The position numbers were made by a program, and so were the translations under genes. This document shows positions 21,748 through 31,838 of a stretch of 64,000 bases of DNA, piece by piece. The stretch lies in NCBI GenBank assembly GCA_047495785.1, contig JBLDXI010000007.1, positions 2,914,001 to 2,978,000 on the forward strand, in the 5' to 3' direction. The notes under the pieces are model-generated. The model saw nothing but the letters and a program-made list of their open reading frames with translations, made no database searches and was not told the DNA's origin. The stretch's first letter is position 1, and each line of letters begins with the position of its first letter. Source of the DNA: Lepidodermella squamata (taxonomy: Eukaryota > Gastrotricha).

Positions 21748-22935
21748 ATGGCTGATGTATCTGACACGGCAATATCCGCAGCGATTTCCGCGTCGCTAAA
21801 ATCCGGCCATTCGACCGCGGAGCTTCACGCGATTCTCGAGCGATGCGCAAAGCAAGGCGAGACGGCTACAATTTTGAAAATCCTTGAGTCAACTTACCTA
21901 ATTCTCGACCTGGAAGCTGGCATCTCTGTACTGCGAAATTTTCGCTACACCGAACAAACTTACCCGGCACTCGTGAGAATCATCCAAAATTTCTGGCTGC
22001 CGCTCGATTATCCGACCAATCGCGGCGGCATCTCACCGTTAATTCACATTCTAAACTCTATCACTGACGGCGACAATGGAACGGGAATCAAATGCAAGGT
22101 CATGGCGTTACTGATCAAAAATGGAGCTAATTTGCTGGCTCAAGGTCGTCTCCCCGTCGACTGGTTTCGACGTGATGATTTGGAGAAAGTTGTCGCGTAC
22201 GTCAAGAGTTGTAGTGGCAGTCTCCCAATGTATTACCCGATTCATTTTCTGGCGAAATGTTGGGATTTTGGTCAGGATTTAGCTAGCCTCATGGTTTCAT
22301 ACAGCCCGCCCGAGTGTTTTATGGTCGATTTCGAAAAAGGATCGATTTTCTCCCCGCTCTGGTTTGCATTTCAAGAGCTTTCAACTTTTCGCTACCAGCG
22401 ATTCAGCGAGCAGAGTCCACTAGGCCGAATTCGACTCGGCGAGAATGTTGCCTATGCAAAAATGGTCCAATGCGTTATTTTGCCTCTGCTGCGAGCCGGT
22501 TGTACCTTTCACCCTGATCCGTTGCACGATGTGATTATGACGGATTTTTTCTCATTCTTCTCGTTTTCGAAGCAAATTTGCGCTCGTATTTGGGATCGCG
22601 AGTCGATTTGCCTTGAGCTGTTGATTGAAGCCAGGCGAAAAACTAGCTTAAGCGTTGCCAAAATCACCGAAAACATGCCCGTGTTTTTTAAGAAAAGCAG
22701 CGGCTGTTTTGTGGCAGAAATCAGCGCCATGTACCCTCTGCGTCTTCAAAACATCGCGAGGATGGCTGTTTTGGACCAGCTACCGATCGGCCTGACGCAG
22801 CGGCAAGAATCGATTCGAAGACTGGATCTTCCGGATAGTTTGACGAGCTTTTTGAATTTCGATGAATTCAACGTTCCCACGCAACGTCTGGTGAGGATGA
22901 CCCGCAGAGATGTCGATAACTTCATCTTCCGCTGA
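21748..22935 (+). CDS. Family C3: ankyrin-like/SOCS-box-like protein
   Basis: 395 aa from the ATG at 21748 (MADVSDTAISAAISASLKSG). It is preceded by GATTTTTAG|TATTTTTA, a splice-type acceptor nine bases before the ATG, so the longer frame from 21694 is unlikely. Domains as in C1: LIHILNSI...ALLIKNGANLLAQG, NVAYAKMVQCVILPLLRAGC, and SOCS-box-like YPLRLQNIARMAVLDQLP with LDLPDSLTSFLNF. The central half is closest to C1 and the last 60 residues are identical to C2, a mosaic consistent with gene conversion. Poly(A) signal AATAAA at 23148-23153. Confidence 0.8.
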   Translation: MADVSDTAISAAISASLKSGHSTAELHAILERCAKQGETATILKILESTYLILDLEAGISVLRNFRYTEQTYPALVRIIQNFWLPLDYPTNRGGISPLIHILNSITDGDNGTGIKCKVMALLIKNGANLLAQGRLPVDWFRRDDLEKVVAYVKSCSGSLPMYYPIHFLAKCWDFGQDLASLMVSYSPPECFMVDFEKGSIFSPLWFAFQELSTFRYQRFSEQSPLGRIRLGENVAYAKMVQCVILPLLRAGCTFHPDPLHDVIMTDFFSFFSFSKQICARIWDRESICLELLIEARRKTSLSVAKITENMPVFFKKSSGCFVAEISAMYPLRLQNIARMAVLDQLPIGLTQRQESIRRLDLPDSLTSFLNFDEFNVPTQRLVRMTRRDVDNFIFR

Positions 22936-23513
22936 AAATCGGTTAATGCTCCGTGTGAATGACGCATTTTCATCGTACAAAAATTATCATTTTGTGTTGC
23001 TTTATTTATCTTCTATTATCAAAATTTTAGTAAAATGCAAACCTGTTTAAAGATTTTTTAATATTGCGCCTGCGTTTTTTGTTATATAGGTATTTCGGAT
23101 GTAACGTCATCACCACGAGCCTTCATTTTACTCAATTATAATTCCGTAATAAAACGCTTTGATAGCAATTTTGGATGCGGGTCTTTTCGATTTTGAGTTT
23201 TGTGACTTGTACAATCAGTTTGCTGCTACCTTTTGTACTTAGCGAGTGATCACGAAGATTTTAAACTTGGCAAAACTTGAGCATATTTAGGGTGGCTAAT
23301 TTTCCAAAAAAAAAAGTTTCCAAGTTCCAAGGCTTCGCGATTTTAGAGCACATTTGCTATCGAAAATGCAGATTTTGGGTTATGAGCTTAGTTTGATTTT
23401 TTCAACATATCTCGTGTCTACGAATTTTTCTGGAAGAGTAAGCTCTTCGCGGCCAAGCTGACAGACTTGCCCCAATCACTCGCCGTAGACGGGCAGATCG
23501 AGGACAGAAAATA
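22936..23513. other. 3' flank of C3
   Basis: 3'-UTR with the AATAAAACG signal, then a flank homologous to the one after C1 (around 16370-16560). No gene. Confidence 0.5.
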
Positions 23514-23678
23514 CGTTGAAACCCCGGTTTTGCGCCCTCGGGTATTCCGCATTCCGCAATTTTACGCCATGTTTTTTTGCGGCTTCGCGCAGCAATAATA
23601 CGCCAAAATACCTCGAATTCAAGGCCAAACCCGGATTTTTAGCGTATGAGCAATGGGCGTAGAATCGAGGTTTCACTG
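23514..23678. mobile_element. pogo/Tigger-like MITE
   Basis: A 165-bp element with TA on both sides (23512-23513, 23679-23680). The ends are imperfect inverted repeats: CGTTGAAACCCCGGTTTTGC on the left, and on the right the complement of CAGTGAAACCTCGATTCTAC. CAGTGAAACCTCG ends are typical of pogo/Tigger-type elements. No coding capacity. Confidence 0.6.
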
Positions 23679-23698
23679 TAAAAAATTGAACTGCTTAC

Positions 23699-23753
23699 TC
23701 GAAGACTGCTGAAGATGACCCGCGGCGATGTTGGCAACTTCGAATTTCGCTGA
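23699..23753 (+). pseudogene. Family C C-terminal relic
   Basis: About 55 bp encode LLKMTRGDVGNFEFR and a stop, matching the last residues of C1-C3 (LVRMTRRDVDNFIFR). A downstream AATAAAACG signal near 23952 matches the C-family 3'-UTR. Everything upstream of this tail has been lost or replaced by the flanking MITE. Confidence 0.7.
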
Positions 23754-26004
23754 AATTTTGTTGCAGTTCCTCGTCGAAAAATAGCTTTTGCTTTTTGCGT
23801 AATAATTCCATCGTCAATTTTACCTATTTTTGAAAATTTTGCGCCTGATGTCTAATTTCTCATGTATTTCTTATATTTTACCATTAATCCATAATAATTA
23901 TTATTATCGAATTCAATCAATCGTTTGCCATCATTCAAATACGTCGATTCCTAATAAAACGTTGTTTTTTATATTTTTAGGTGGATTTAGTTTTGAAATT
24001 TTGCCGATTTTGCCGATTGATATTCTTGGCTCGCTGATTTTTGACACTTTATACGCCGGGAGTAAAGAATTGGTGCCGATTTTGGCTTTATTTTACAGCT
24101 TTCATTATGACAATATTTTCGTTTCAGCGAGTGGTCTTAAACTCTAATATACCAGTTGACTCTGATTCTGATTGTTTTGCAGCTATTTAACGATCGACGA
24201 ATACTTCGTAATTTAACTCTCTTAAGCTTTCCATCAGTATTTGCTCATTTCTGATAATTGATCCCAAGCGGAGAGATTTGTTAATTTGAAGGCAAGTGTG
24301 AATGGCGGACGTAATTATCGCGCAGGTGCCAAATGCGCTCGTAGTGCTCACCTGAGAGGCTACTTGAACGCACCTGGTTACACGCACTTGTGTTCGAATC
24401 GCGTGACGCGCATCTCGCGTGACGCGCATCTCGCTCTTTCCGCGACTTTCTTTGCGTAATTTGTCAATTTATGTTAATTACTATCATCGCTATCCACCTT
24501 AGTTTTTCTCGTGTGCATTTTGCAAGTGAATTCCTCCGATTTTCTCATACCTGCTTTACCGCCGCGTTTAAAATCTGTAAGCTGTAAGGGGTCGTGTTAG
24601 TGATATGGCATCCCATTTTAGAATTAAGGCAGAAAATGTCTTGGGTCGCAAAACTCCTTTTAAATTTCTTGATTTTGACTTGATGCCATTCGCTTTTCAA
24701 TGACCCCAAAATTTGCGTCTTGCTTATTTTAATGCCCGCGAAATGGGCGTGCACGCATTCCGCGACCCCTACATTTTTTTAACCGCTGTTTTTCAGACTA
24801 GTTAGACAAGGGTTCTCGCGTGAAAAATAAAAATAAAAAAGTTTCATGCACACGCTAAATTCCCCGCAATGGTTACGAGCGCGCCGATGCAAATGTTTTT
24901 ATTTTTATTTTTCGCGTAATAAATCCATGCTATAGGTACATTTGATAGAAATTGCTTGCATTTTACTTTGGTGTAGAAAGCGCCTTTTAATATTCGGAAT
25001 TTTATTTCGAAATTTGGCATCAACACGCGCGGCCGAAATGTTGATTTAGTGTTTTGTGCGAAATTCCGCTTTTTTTATTTCGAGATATTTCGAGATATTA
25101 TTGCAAAAATCTCGTCTTTCTAAATGACCGCTGCAAAGTGAAAATTAGCGCTTTTTTCATTGTTTAGCTAGGCGAAAAGCGAGTCTCGGGGTCAAACAAG
25201 GCCATTCTGGTTTTTGGTTTGCAAGGATAACCTTGAGCAGTTTGACTCGTAGATTCCGAATTTCGCATCCCCATAGGCCCTACGAATCCACCTCAAATTT
25301 GAATTTGTCTTTTTTGATTATTAATTTTTTATTTTTTCCCTAATTTTTGTAAGCTTCGTATTGAAAGCTCAAACGAGGTTGTGGCATTTCGCCGGCGTGC
25401 AATAAAAGCCAAAGCCGCCCTCATTTGCCAACGCGCGCGCTCAAAAGCAGCAACAGCCATAGCAGACGCGGTCCTCGAAATCGCTACTCACATTAGTGTG
25501 TAATTGCTTTCTCTAACGTGTGCAATTTTTCAAGCGACCTTGCTACAAGAACACACCAGGGAATCGAGAATCGGGAAGCCATAGGTCCTGAACCTTAAGG
25601 TACCAGTTTTGGTGGTAATTATACGCTCGAATTTAAATTTAAATACGAATACCGACAAATTTGGTGCTTCGCCATTTTTCATTGATATTTCAATTGAACG
25701 CTGGCTGGTGAAAAGCGAACGGTGTAAAATTTTTAGAAATGTGGCCAAGCTCCACGCTGCTTTAAAAACTTGGGAAAATTAATTTAGTTTCGCGCGAAAA
25801 AAGTTCAAATTTTTCTCAAAATGTGACAAAACTGCCTCCAAACTTCTATGCACGATATCTCCATTATTCTGAGGTATTTTGCGATACGGTTTTCACTAAT
25901 AGACTCGGGCTGTCATGGCGTACAACCCTATGATCTCATTTGGAAATGTCAAAAATTTCGCTTTTTTTTTTTTAGAAATTTTTGTTTGCTAACAATTTGA
26001 AGTA
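23754..26004. other. 2.2-kb intergenic region between clusters
   Basis: No supported gene. The 105-aa ORF at 23830 overlaps the 3'-UTR of the C relic. 24360-24440 carries repeated GCGTGACGCGCAT motifs like those at 49705 and 60040. A possible small MITE with inverted GGGGTCG ends spans about 24587-24772. A long AT/CG hairpin is listed separately. A T-rich stretch ending TTTAG at 25975 precedes E1. Confidence 0.5.
24819..24921. repeat. Inverted repeat, AT-rich hairpin
   Basis: Left arm CGCGTGAAAAATAAAAATAA and right arm ending TTTTTATTTTTATTTTTCGCG are reverse complements over about 35 bp (imperfect beyond the AT core), with roughly 35 bp between them. No target duplication was recognised. 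Confidence 0.6.
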
Positions 26005-29000
26005 ATGGAATTGAACGATTTTGGCATCTGCTGCCTTGAAGGCCGGTTCTCCAGCCATTGCCCGATCAACAGTGCCCAGTACAAGTCAGCCCTGACGGAA
26101 TGCGCCTTGATGCTGCTCGAGATGGCTAAACAGGTCTGCGAACCAGACGCCATCCAGCTGTTGTCTACCCACCCGACCGAGAAATTTTGCGCCGCCGTGC
26201 TGCCGCTCCGGTTTAATTCGCAATTCTACCTGCGAAATAACCGGGAGATCGGCTATCAAGCGATGAGATCGGCGAATTCCATTATCCTTCGCCTGATCTC
26301 ATCGCTTGATAGTCGCGAATTGGGATATTTCGAGCAAATCGCCGATGACTTGGGTGCTTTGATTTCCCCGCTCGATCTAATCAAGCTGCACCTGGCTGTC
26401 GACCTTCGCGAGCTGGGCATTTTCGAACGTCTTATGGACGTATTATTCATCCCATCGTGTGTCATATCCATCCTTGTCGAGACGTTTTTCGTCTGTTCGA
26501 GCCGCGATACAGCGATGACGCCGGCTGCGACTCGCATCTTGGAGCGATTGGCGGCTCAGTGGTCGGTTGGCCAGAAGTGGATGGAGTCGTTTTGGGATCT
26601 GTATAGTATTGCTTATTGGTGTAAGTTTCCATCCTACATTTTTTATTAGAATTTTAAATTATATTTTCTGAGATTTATTTTTTGTGAAATTTGTGAGATT
26701 TTCAATCTGGCTAATATTCGAAGCCTTTTAAATTTTTTAAATTTATAAAAATCGCCGATAGGCGAATAAAAAAATATACCAATCTTCAAAATGAGATGTG
26801 AATTCGTATCTAATGGCGAAAAAAATCGTAGAAAATGTCTTTGACATCGTTATAATATTAATATATCATTTCCATAGAGATCTCTATGATCATTTCTCTT
26901 TGGGATTAAAATAAGGGTCCTCCATTTAGCTGAACCAAATTTGAATTTTTGGAACTTCAGTCGAATTATGCCAAGGGCCACTCTTTTAATGATTTTTCGT
27001 CTATGATTATGAATCGTCTAGCAGGTAATGTTGATTTTTTTTAGAATTATTGAGGTCAATCTTGATACCCAAGTCAATCCGAAAAGTTATTTCAGGCCAC
27101 TAGAAAAAAGATATTCCAGATAATTTATTTTCCAAACGGTCGAAATGCCAATAATAAGCGGAATGAGTTACCATATCGGGGGTCCCGGGTTTCCTTCGGT
27201 AACTTATTAATTTCTTCTTTGAAATTGAGTCTACATGAGGTTCACGCTAAGGGTTCAAATTCGGAAAAGTAGTGGAAAAACCGGGCATCACGATTTTCCA
27301 TATTCTAGGTAAATCCTGGTCTTTAATCACTCAAGTTGAATAATTTTAATATTTGTACATATTAGTAAACAAAAATATTATTTAAAATTGAATGAGAGAG
27401 AAGGAATTTTCTGGTTTTTAGTTTTGTCCCCGGGCAATTTTCAATTTTTTTAATTTAAAATTGAGCGGCGGATAGAACTGAAAAAATCAGAAAATTCACC
27501 TAACCCAACTTTTCACTCGTTGAGGGTCATAGGAATTTGGGTGTGACTTTTTTCATCAGACATAGGTCTTCTTTTATCAGACAAATGTCTTATTTCATCC
27601 GACATCCTAAAACGTGACTTCAATTATTCGACAACAGTTCTCACTCGGAACCAAGTTTCACTGAATTTTTAGGAAATTAGGGAACTTCAAGAAAGACTTG
27701 GTGACCACGGATATCTAGCGATTCCGAAGTCGATATTGATTTGGTCAAAGGGTTATTTGGTTTAGGAATATTTTTGAGATGAAAAAGTCCTTTCGAAGCC
27801 AGGATTTCGAACAGTTTTGAACCCTTTTTTACGTCAAAGGACATCATTTTGAAGTGCCGATTCCGTCAACTCATGGGTTCCTCTAGATATTTCTGGTTTT
27901 GAAATCGATTGGAGCCACGGATCGCATATAAAGAACTGAGTTTTTAGGTTCCTGAGCTTGGCTATTGGGCAGAGATGCTCGGCAAAGTTTGAATTTAGGC
28001 GAATTTCTTGTCGGTTATTTCAAGTCACTTTTAGGATGTCGGATGAAGTAGGACATATGTCTGATGAAAAAAGTTTTTCTCAAGAATTTTTATTGGGTCG
28101 ATATATTTGCACCACTAAAAATGAGGTTCCAACACTAAATTTAAGCGCCCTGGCACTAAATTCTTCGATTCCTTGCAATTCCGGCGTTTTCGTTTATTGA
28201 TCGATATTGGTGCCCTCCCTGAACCTGGGATTTTTATTTTAACTACCTGGCGCCCTAAGCTACGTTGACTAATTATCGATGTTGGGTTCAAAGCCGGCTG
28301 ATATCGTGAAAATCACTGATTTGTTAAATCGATACTAGGAATCGATATCGGCTCTACAGGCTGAAATATAACTCATAAATTGACCGCTCTTAGCGCGAAA
28401 TACGCGAAATATGAGGGTCTATCGGTTAGGCATCATAACAAAAATTTGTAGATTCCAATGAGGACCAGAAACTTGAAAAACCATATTTATGGGGAAAATA
28501 GTGCTGGAGTCTCAAACCAAACCCTAAATTTAGGACGCGCACTTGGCACCCCCATTTTTATTATTTCAATCTTTCAAGTGTTACTAAATCGATTTTTTAT
28601 TGATTTTTTTGCAGCTGAGTTTGGCAGATTGATTGAGAATTTCGACGGAAAGGCATTTACAGCCGACGAAAAAGCTGTTGATGTTCCAAATCGCAGTAGA
28701 ATCGTCGACATCCTCATCCACAAGCTGTGCTGTTTTTCTCCAGCTAAAATATTCCCGTTCAGGGAAATGCTGTGTAGTCTGGTCAAAGTCGCTGACCGTG
28801 TTCCAGATTTCGGAATGAAGCTGTGCAGCCTATACTTAGCGGCCTCGAAGCAGCAAGGCCTCACATGGCTCGATGTTATGGAGAATTTATTTCTGCGATC
28901 AAGTACATATCAGTTGTCATTGAGCGAGTCGGTCCCCAAACTACTGTTTGCCTTGCTTAATTTAACCCGGGCTGGTGTGACCTTCAAACGTTATTTCCAA

Positions 29001-29390
29001 TGGCGCCCAGATTTTTGCGATCGCATCTTCGAGCTCATGATTGACGGCCGATTTCCCGGCGAGAAGGAAGCGCGCCTTTTATTCACGTTTTGCCTGCTCT
29101 ATTTCCGCGATTTACGCGGCTTTGACGTGCCACGGTTAGCCGCGACCTTGGACCGAGTTTGGGCGAACAATCGTAGGCCGGATGCGACAACTCGAGAGCC
29201 GGTGAAGCAGCAGATCAAATCTGTAATCTCGACGACTTACCCGTTTTCGCTCATGGGCTTTGCGAGGAAGGCGATTCTGTCTCGGCTGCCAGTTGGCTGG
29301 GAGAAGCGACCGGCAGCTATTCGCCGTCTGCCGCTCCCGGAAAGAGAGAAAAGATTCCTAAACTTCGACGACATCGCCGCGCTCGTCTAG
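26005..29390 (+). CDS. Family E1: two-exon ankyrin-like/SOCS-box-like protein
   Basis: Exon 1 26005-26620, intron 26621-28614 (GTAAGT...TTTTTTGCAG, phase 1), exon 2 28615-29390; 463 aa. Exon 1 has SPLDLIKLHLAVDLRELGIF, an ankyrin-like helix pair. Exon 2 has SRIVDILIHKL and LLFALLNLTRAGVTF and ends in the SOCS-box-like YPFSLMGFARKAILSRLP...LPLPEREKRFLNF. The same intron phase and position occur in E2 and in all D genes. The junction is supported by E2 and E3 donors at the same codon. An acceptor (TTTTTTTTTTTAG, AG at 25974-25975) precedes the ATG by 29 bases. Exon 1 contains a striking quasi-palindrome at 26253-26312. Role inferred: ubiquitin-ligase substrate adaptor. Confidence 0.75.
26253..26312. 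repeat. Coding-sequence quasi-palindrome in E1
   Basis: CTATCAAGCGATGAGATC at 26253 continues GGCGAA. The reverse complement TTCGCCTGATCTCATCGCTTGATAG occupies 26288-26312, with one base inserted and an 11-bp loop. It lies entirely inside exon 1 and encodes about 20 residues (YQAMRSANS...LISSLDS). E2 and E3 lack the palindrome at the aligned position. Confidence 0.9.
27548..28082. repeat. Foldback element in the E1 intron
   Basis: Left arm TTTTTTCATCAGACATAGG... with CATCCGACATCCTAAAACG (27548-27640) is mirrored by TTAGGATGTCGGATGAAGTA...CATATGTCTGATGAAAAAAG (about 28012-28082). Within the left arm a CATCAGACA/TATCAGACA/CATCCGACA motif recurs. No target duplication was identified. Confidence 0.65.
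28297..28520 (+). repeat. Dispersed repeat R1, copy 1
   Basis: About 220 bp (GGCTGATATCGTGAAAATCA, AATCGATATCGGCTCT, ATCTATCGGTTAGGCAT-like core, CATATTTATGGG). It recurs in the D2 intron at 35150-35375 and more diverged at 50595-50770. No coding capacity. Probably a fragment of a transposable element. Confidence 0.7.
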
Positions 29391-30396
29391 TCCTCGAAGT
29401 CGAATTTCTGAATTCTAACTCTGTGTGCTTGTTAATGGCTTTCAAATACCTGAAAATTTTCTTCCGAAATCATGTTACATGTTCTCATATTACTGTTGCG
29501 TTGTGATTTCCATTCCAGCTTTAATGATTTTTTTTTACCTGTTCCTCATTGAATTCGGCTGAATTTGTTATTAACACTTGATACGGCTTTTGTTAACCTA
29601 CAGATTTTGCGTTTTTTTCCTAATTTTGAAAAAATAAAATTCGCACACGCTTTCTTCGTCGAATTTTCGAAATCATTCTTTCGCAATTCCTAATTCAATG
29701 TTTTTATCGATCGTTGGGAATTAATTTTTCGAAAATTCAGTAACCCACAAGAAAAAATACTGATTTTTTTGTTTTTTCGAAAATTGATGCGATAATTTTT
29801 CTGACTCACCACAGCCTGGCTGATGGTATTGTGACTTGGCCGCTGAGCCGCTGACCGCTGAGAATTATTTAATCCGAATTTAATTTTAAAATCAACAATC
29901 TAATGTTCGGCGAAATTCGATATTTCCACTAATAAGGAGGCTATAATAGCGCCCTAGGCCGTGCATTAGTTTTTCGAGTAATTACCGAGGGTCTTGCGTT
30001 TATTTGATCTTAATTACCGATGCCGCCGCCAGACAGCTGCGCAACATTTTCGAAATGGGGTCACTCAAGTGCGCGCGCTAATTAACGCTGACCTCAGGTT
30101 TGCGCGGAATACTAATAAAAGACAACAAAAATCGGTAATAAAAGAAGAGCACGCGTTTTCTTTAACCGACTTATCGTCTTTATTGAAGGGTCCTCGCATT
30201 TTTGTGAGGTTTTTCGCCTATAAACCGGTAAGTGAATGATATATCACATCAGTGGTCATTTTTCAATAATTTCGTTGATTTTAAATAATTTTCAAAATAT
30301 TTAAGAGCGTGTGCCTCAAGCTAAGTCTTATTCATTCACTCTATTTTTGCTCCGTAATTTTTTTTTGAATTTTTTATTTTAGTCTTATTATCTAAA
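29391..30396. other. Spacer between E1 and C4
   Basis: No supported gene. An AAAATAAAAT signal near 29630 may serve E1. A TTTTTTATTTTAG acceptor (AG at 30381-30382) lies 14 bases before the C4 start codon. Confidence 0.5.
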
Positions 30397-31650
30397 ATGG
30401 CCGGAATTTCAGATCATTTGATATCTAGTGCAATCGAAAATTCGCTAAGGGCCGGCAGTCCAACCCAAGAACTCGAGGCTATTCTCCAAAGATTTGCAGC
30501 ACGTGGCGATGCTGATAAAATCATCAAAATTCTACAGTCAGTCCACCAAATTCTCGACCTGGAAACCGGCATCTCAATTCTACGCGATTTCAACTTTGAA
30601 GACGAAAACTTACCTGTGATGGAGAAAATCCTGCGCAATAAATGGCTGCCATTGCATTACCCGCGAGATTACGCTGAAACCGATTTTGGGGCGATGAGTC
30701 ACATCCCGCCCATGTTTCACCTGCTGAAATTTTTACCGTTTTTCGACGAAGACGACGTGCCAGCTAAAATCAAGGCGGTTGAGCTGATGATCGAAAACGG
30801 CTTTGACATGCTATCCCGAGCTTACCCAACCTTCGAATCGGCGGAATTTGGCGAAATACAAAAATTAACCACGTATTGGGCGGATGAAAAAGCCAAGAAA
30901 AGGCTGCCCCGACTTTACGCCATCCATTTCCTGCCGAATTGCGCTGAATTTAGCTATGATCTTGGCAATTTACTGGTTTCAGCCACCCCGCCGGAAGGGC
31001 TGGTAACCAGCCGTGGAAATCGGGTGTTTTTCACCCCGCTCTGGTCGGCTTTTCGAGAATTTTCGTCGTACTGGAAAAAAAGATTCTGCGTTCAATTTCC
31101 TGAAGCTCGAATTCGACTCGGCGAGAATGTTGCCTATGCAAAAATGGTGCAATGTGTCATTTTACCGTTGCTACGAGCTGGTTGCACCCTGAACCCGGAC
31201 CCGTTATTCGATAATTCCGACAAGAAATTCAGCGTTGATTTTGCGAAATTTCTGCCGGTCGCTGAAAAAATTTGCGCTCGAGTTTGGGGCCGCGAGTCGA
31301 TTTTTCTCGAGTTGCTCGTCGAGGCGAGGCGTAAACCCGGCTGTAATGTCCCAAAACTGTACGGAATTTCCAGAAACACGGGTAAAAATCAGGAAAAATC
31401 CATGCGGGCGAAATGCCATGGCTTTGCGGTTGAACTGAGCGATTTCTACCCGCTTCGGCTTCAAAATCTCGCCAGAATGGCTGTTTTGAAAAAGCTGCCA
31501 ATCGGGTTGAAACAGCGACAAGAATCGATCGAAAACCTGGGTCTACCAAAAAATGTGGCGAGCTTTTTAAATTTTGACGAATTCAACGTTCCGGACCAAA
31601 GTTTGCTGAAAATGAGCCGTGAAGATGTGAATGATGTCAAATTTCGCTGA
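30397..31650 (+). CDS. Family C4: ankyrin-like/SOCS-box-like protein
   Basis: 417 aa, intronless, the most diverged C member. MAGISDHLISSAIENSLRAG keeps the C-family N-terminus. PPMFHLLKFL...ELMIENGFDMLSR is the ankyrin-like unit and ARIRLGENVAYAKMVQCVIL is followed by PLLRAGCTLNPDP. The SOCS-box-like end is YPLRLQNLARMAVLKKLP with LGLPKNVASFLNF and tail VNDVKFR. An insertion near residues 327-345 (about 31375-31430; NTGKNQEKSMRAK) is unique to it. The next gene, D1, starts only 188 bp after its stop. Confidence 0.8.
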   Translation: MAGISDHLISSAIENSLRAGSPTQELEAILQRFAARGDADKIIKILQSVHQILDLETGISILRDFNFEDENLPVMEKILRNKWLPLHYPRDYAETDFGAMSHIPPMFHLLKFLPFFDEDDVPAKIKAVELMIENGFDMLSRAYPTFESAEFGEIQKLTTYWADEKAKKRLPRLYAIHFLPNCAEFSYDLGNLLVSATPPEGLVTSRGNRVFFTPLWSAFREFSSYWKKRFCVQFPEARIRLGENVAYAKMVQCVILPLLRAGCTLNPDPLFDNSDKKFSVDFAKFLPVAEKICARVWGRESIFLELLVEARRKPGCNVPKLYGISRNTGKNQEKSMRAKCHGFAVELSDFYPLRLQNLARMAVLKKLPIGLKQRQESIENLGLPKNVASFLNFDEFNVPDQSLLKMSREDVNDVKFR

Positions 31651-31838
31651 AAAAAAACAATTTCAAAAATTATCTGATTTTTTCTACAAATTGCTCAACA
31701 AATTATGCTTGTTTGATTTTTCAATTTTTTTTTCTTAAAGTTTGTCCATATATTGAATGCCATTTTATATTTCAGCCATCATAAATAAATAAAATACAAC
31801 AATAAAATTCGTTTATTTTTAGTATTTTTGAAATTGAG
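31651..31838 (+). promoter_or_regulatory. Compact C4-D1 junction (poly(A) signal then acceptor)
   Basis: Within 188 bp there are overlapping AATAAA signals at 31784-31793, then GTTTATTTTTAG (AG at 31821-31822), then TATTTTTGAAATTGAG and the D1 ATG. The same TTTTAG|TATTTTT leader stands before D3 (37671) and D5 (43054). The arrangement resembles nematode operon junctions, where 3'-end formation is followed by trans-splicing, but a short independent promoter is equally possible. Confidence 0.45.

Noticed and set aside
23830-24147. 105-aa ORF with hydrophobic segments
   Set aside because: Overlaps the 3'-UTR and poly(A) signal of the family C relic; AT-rich chance frame.
24385-24410. GTTCGAATC resembling a tRNA B box
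   Set aside because: No matching A box or cloverleaf stems upstream.
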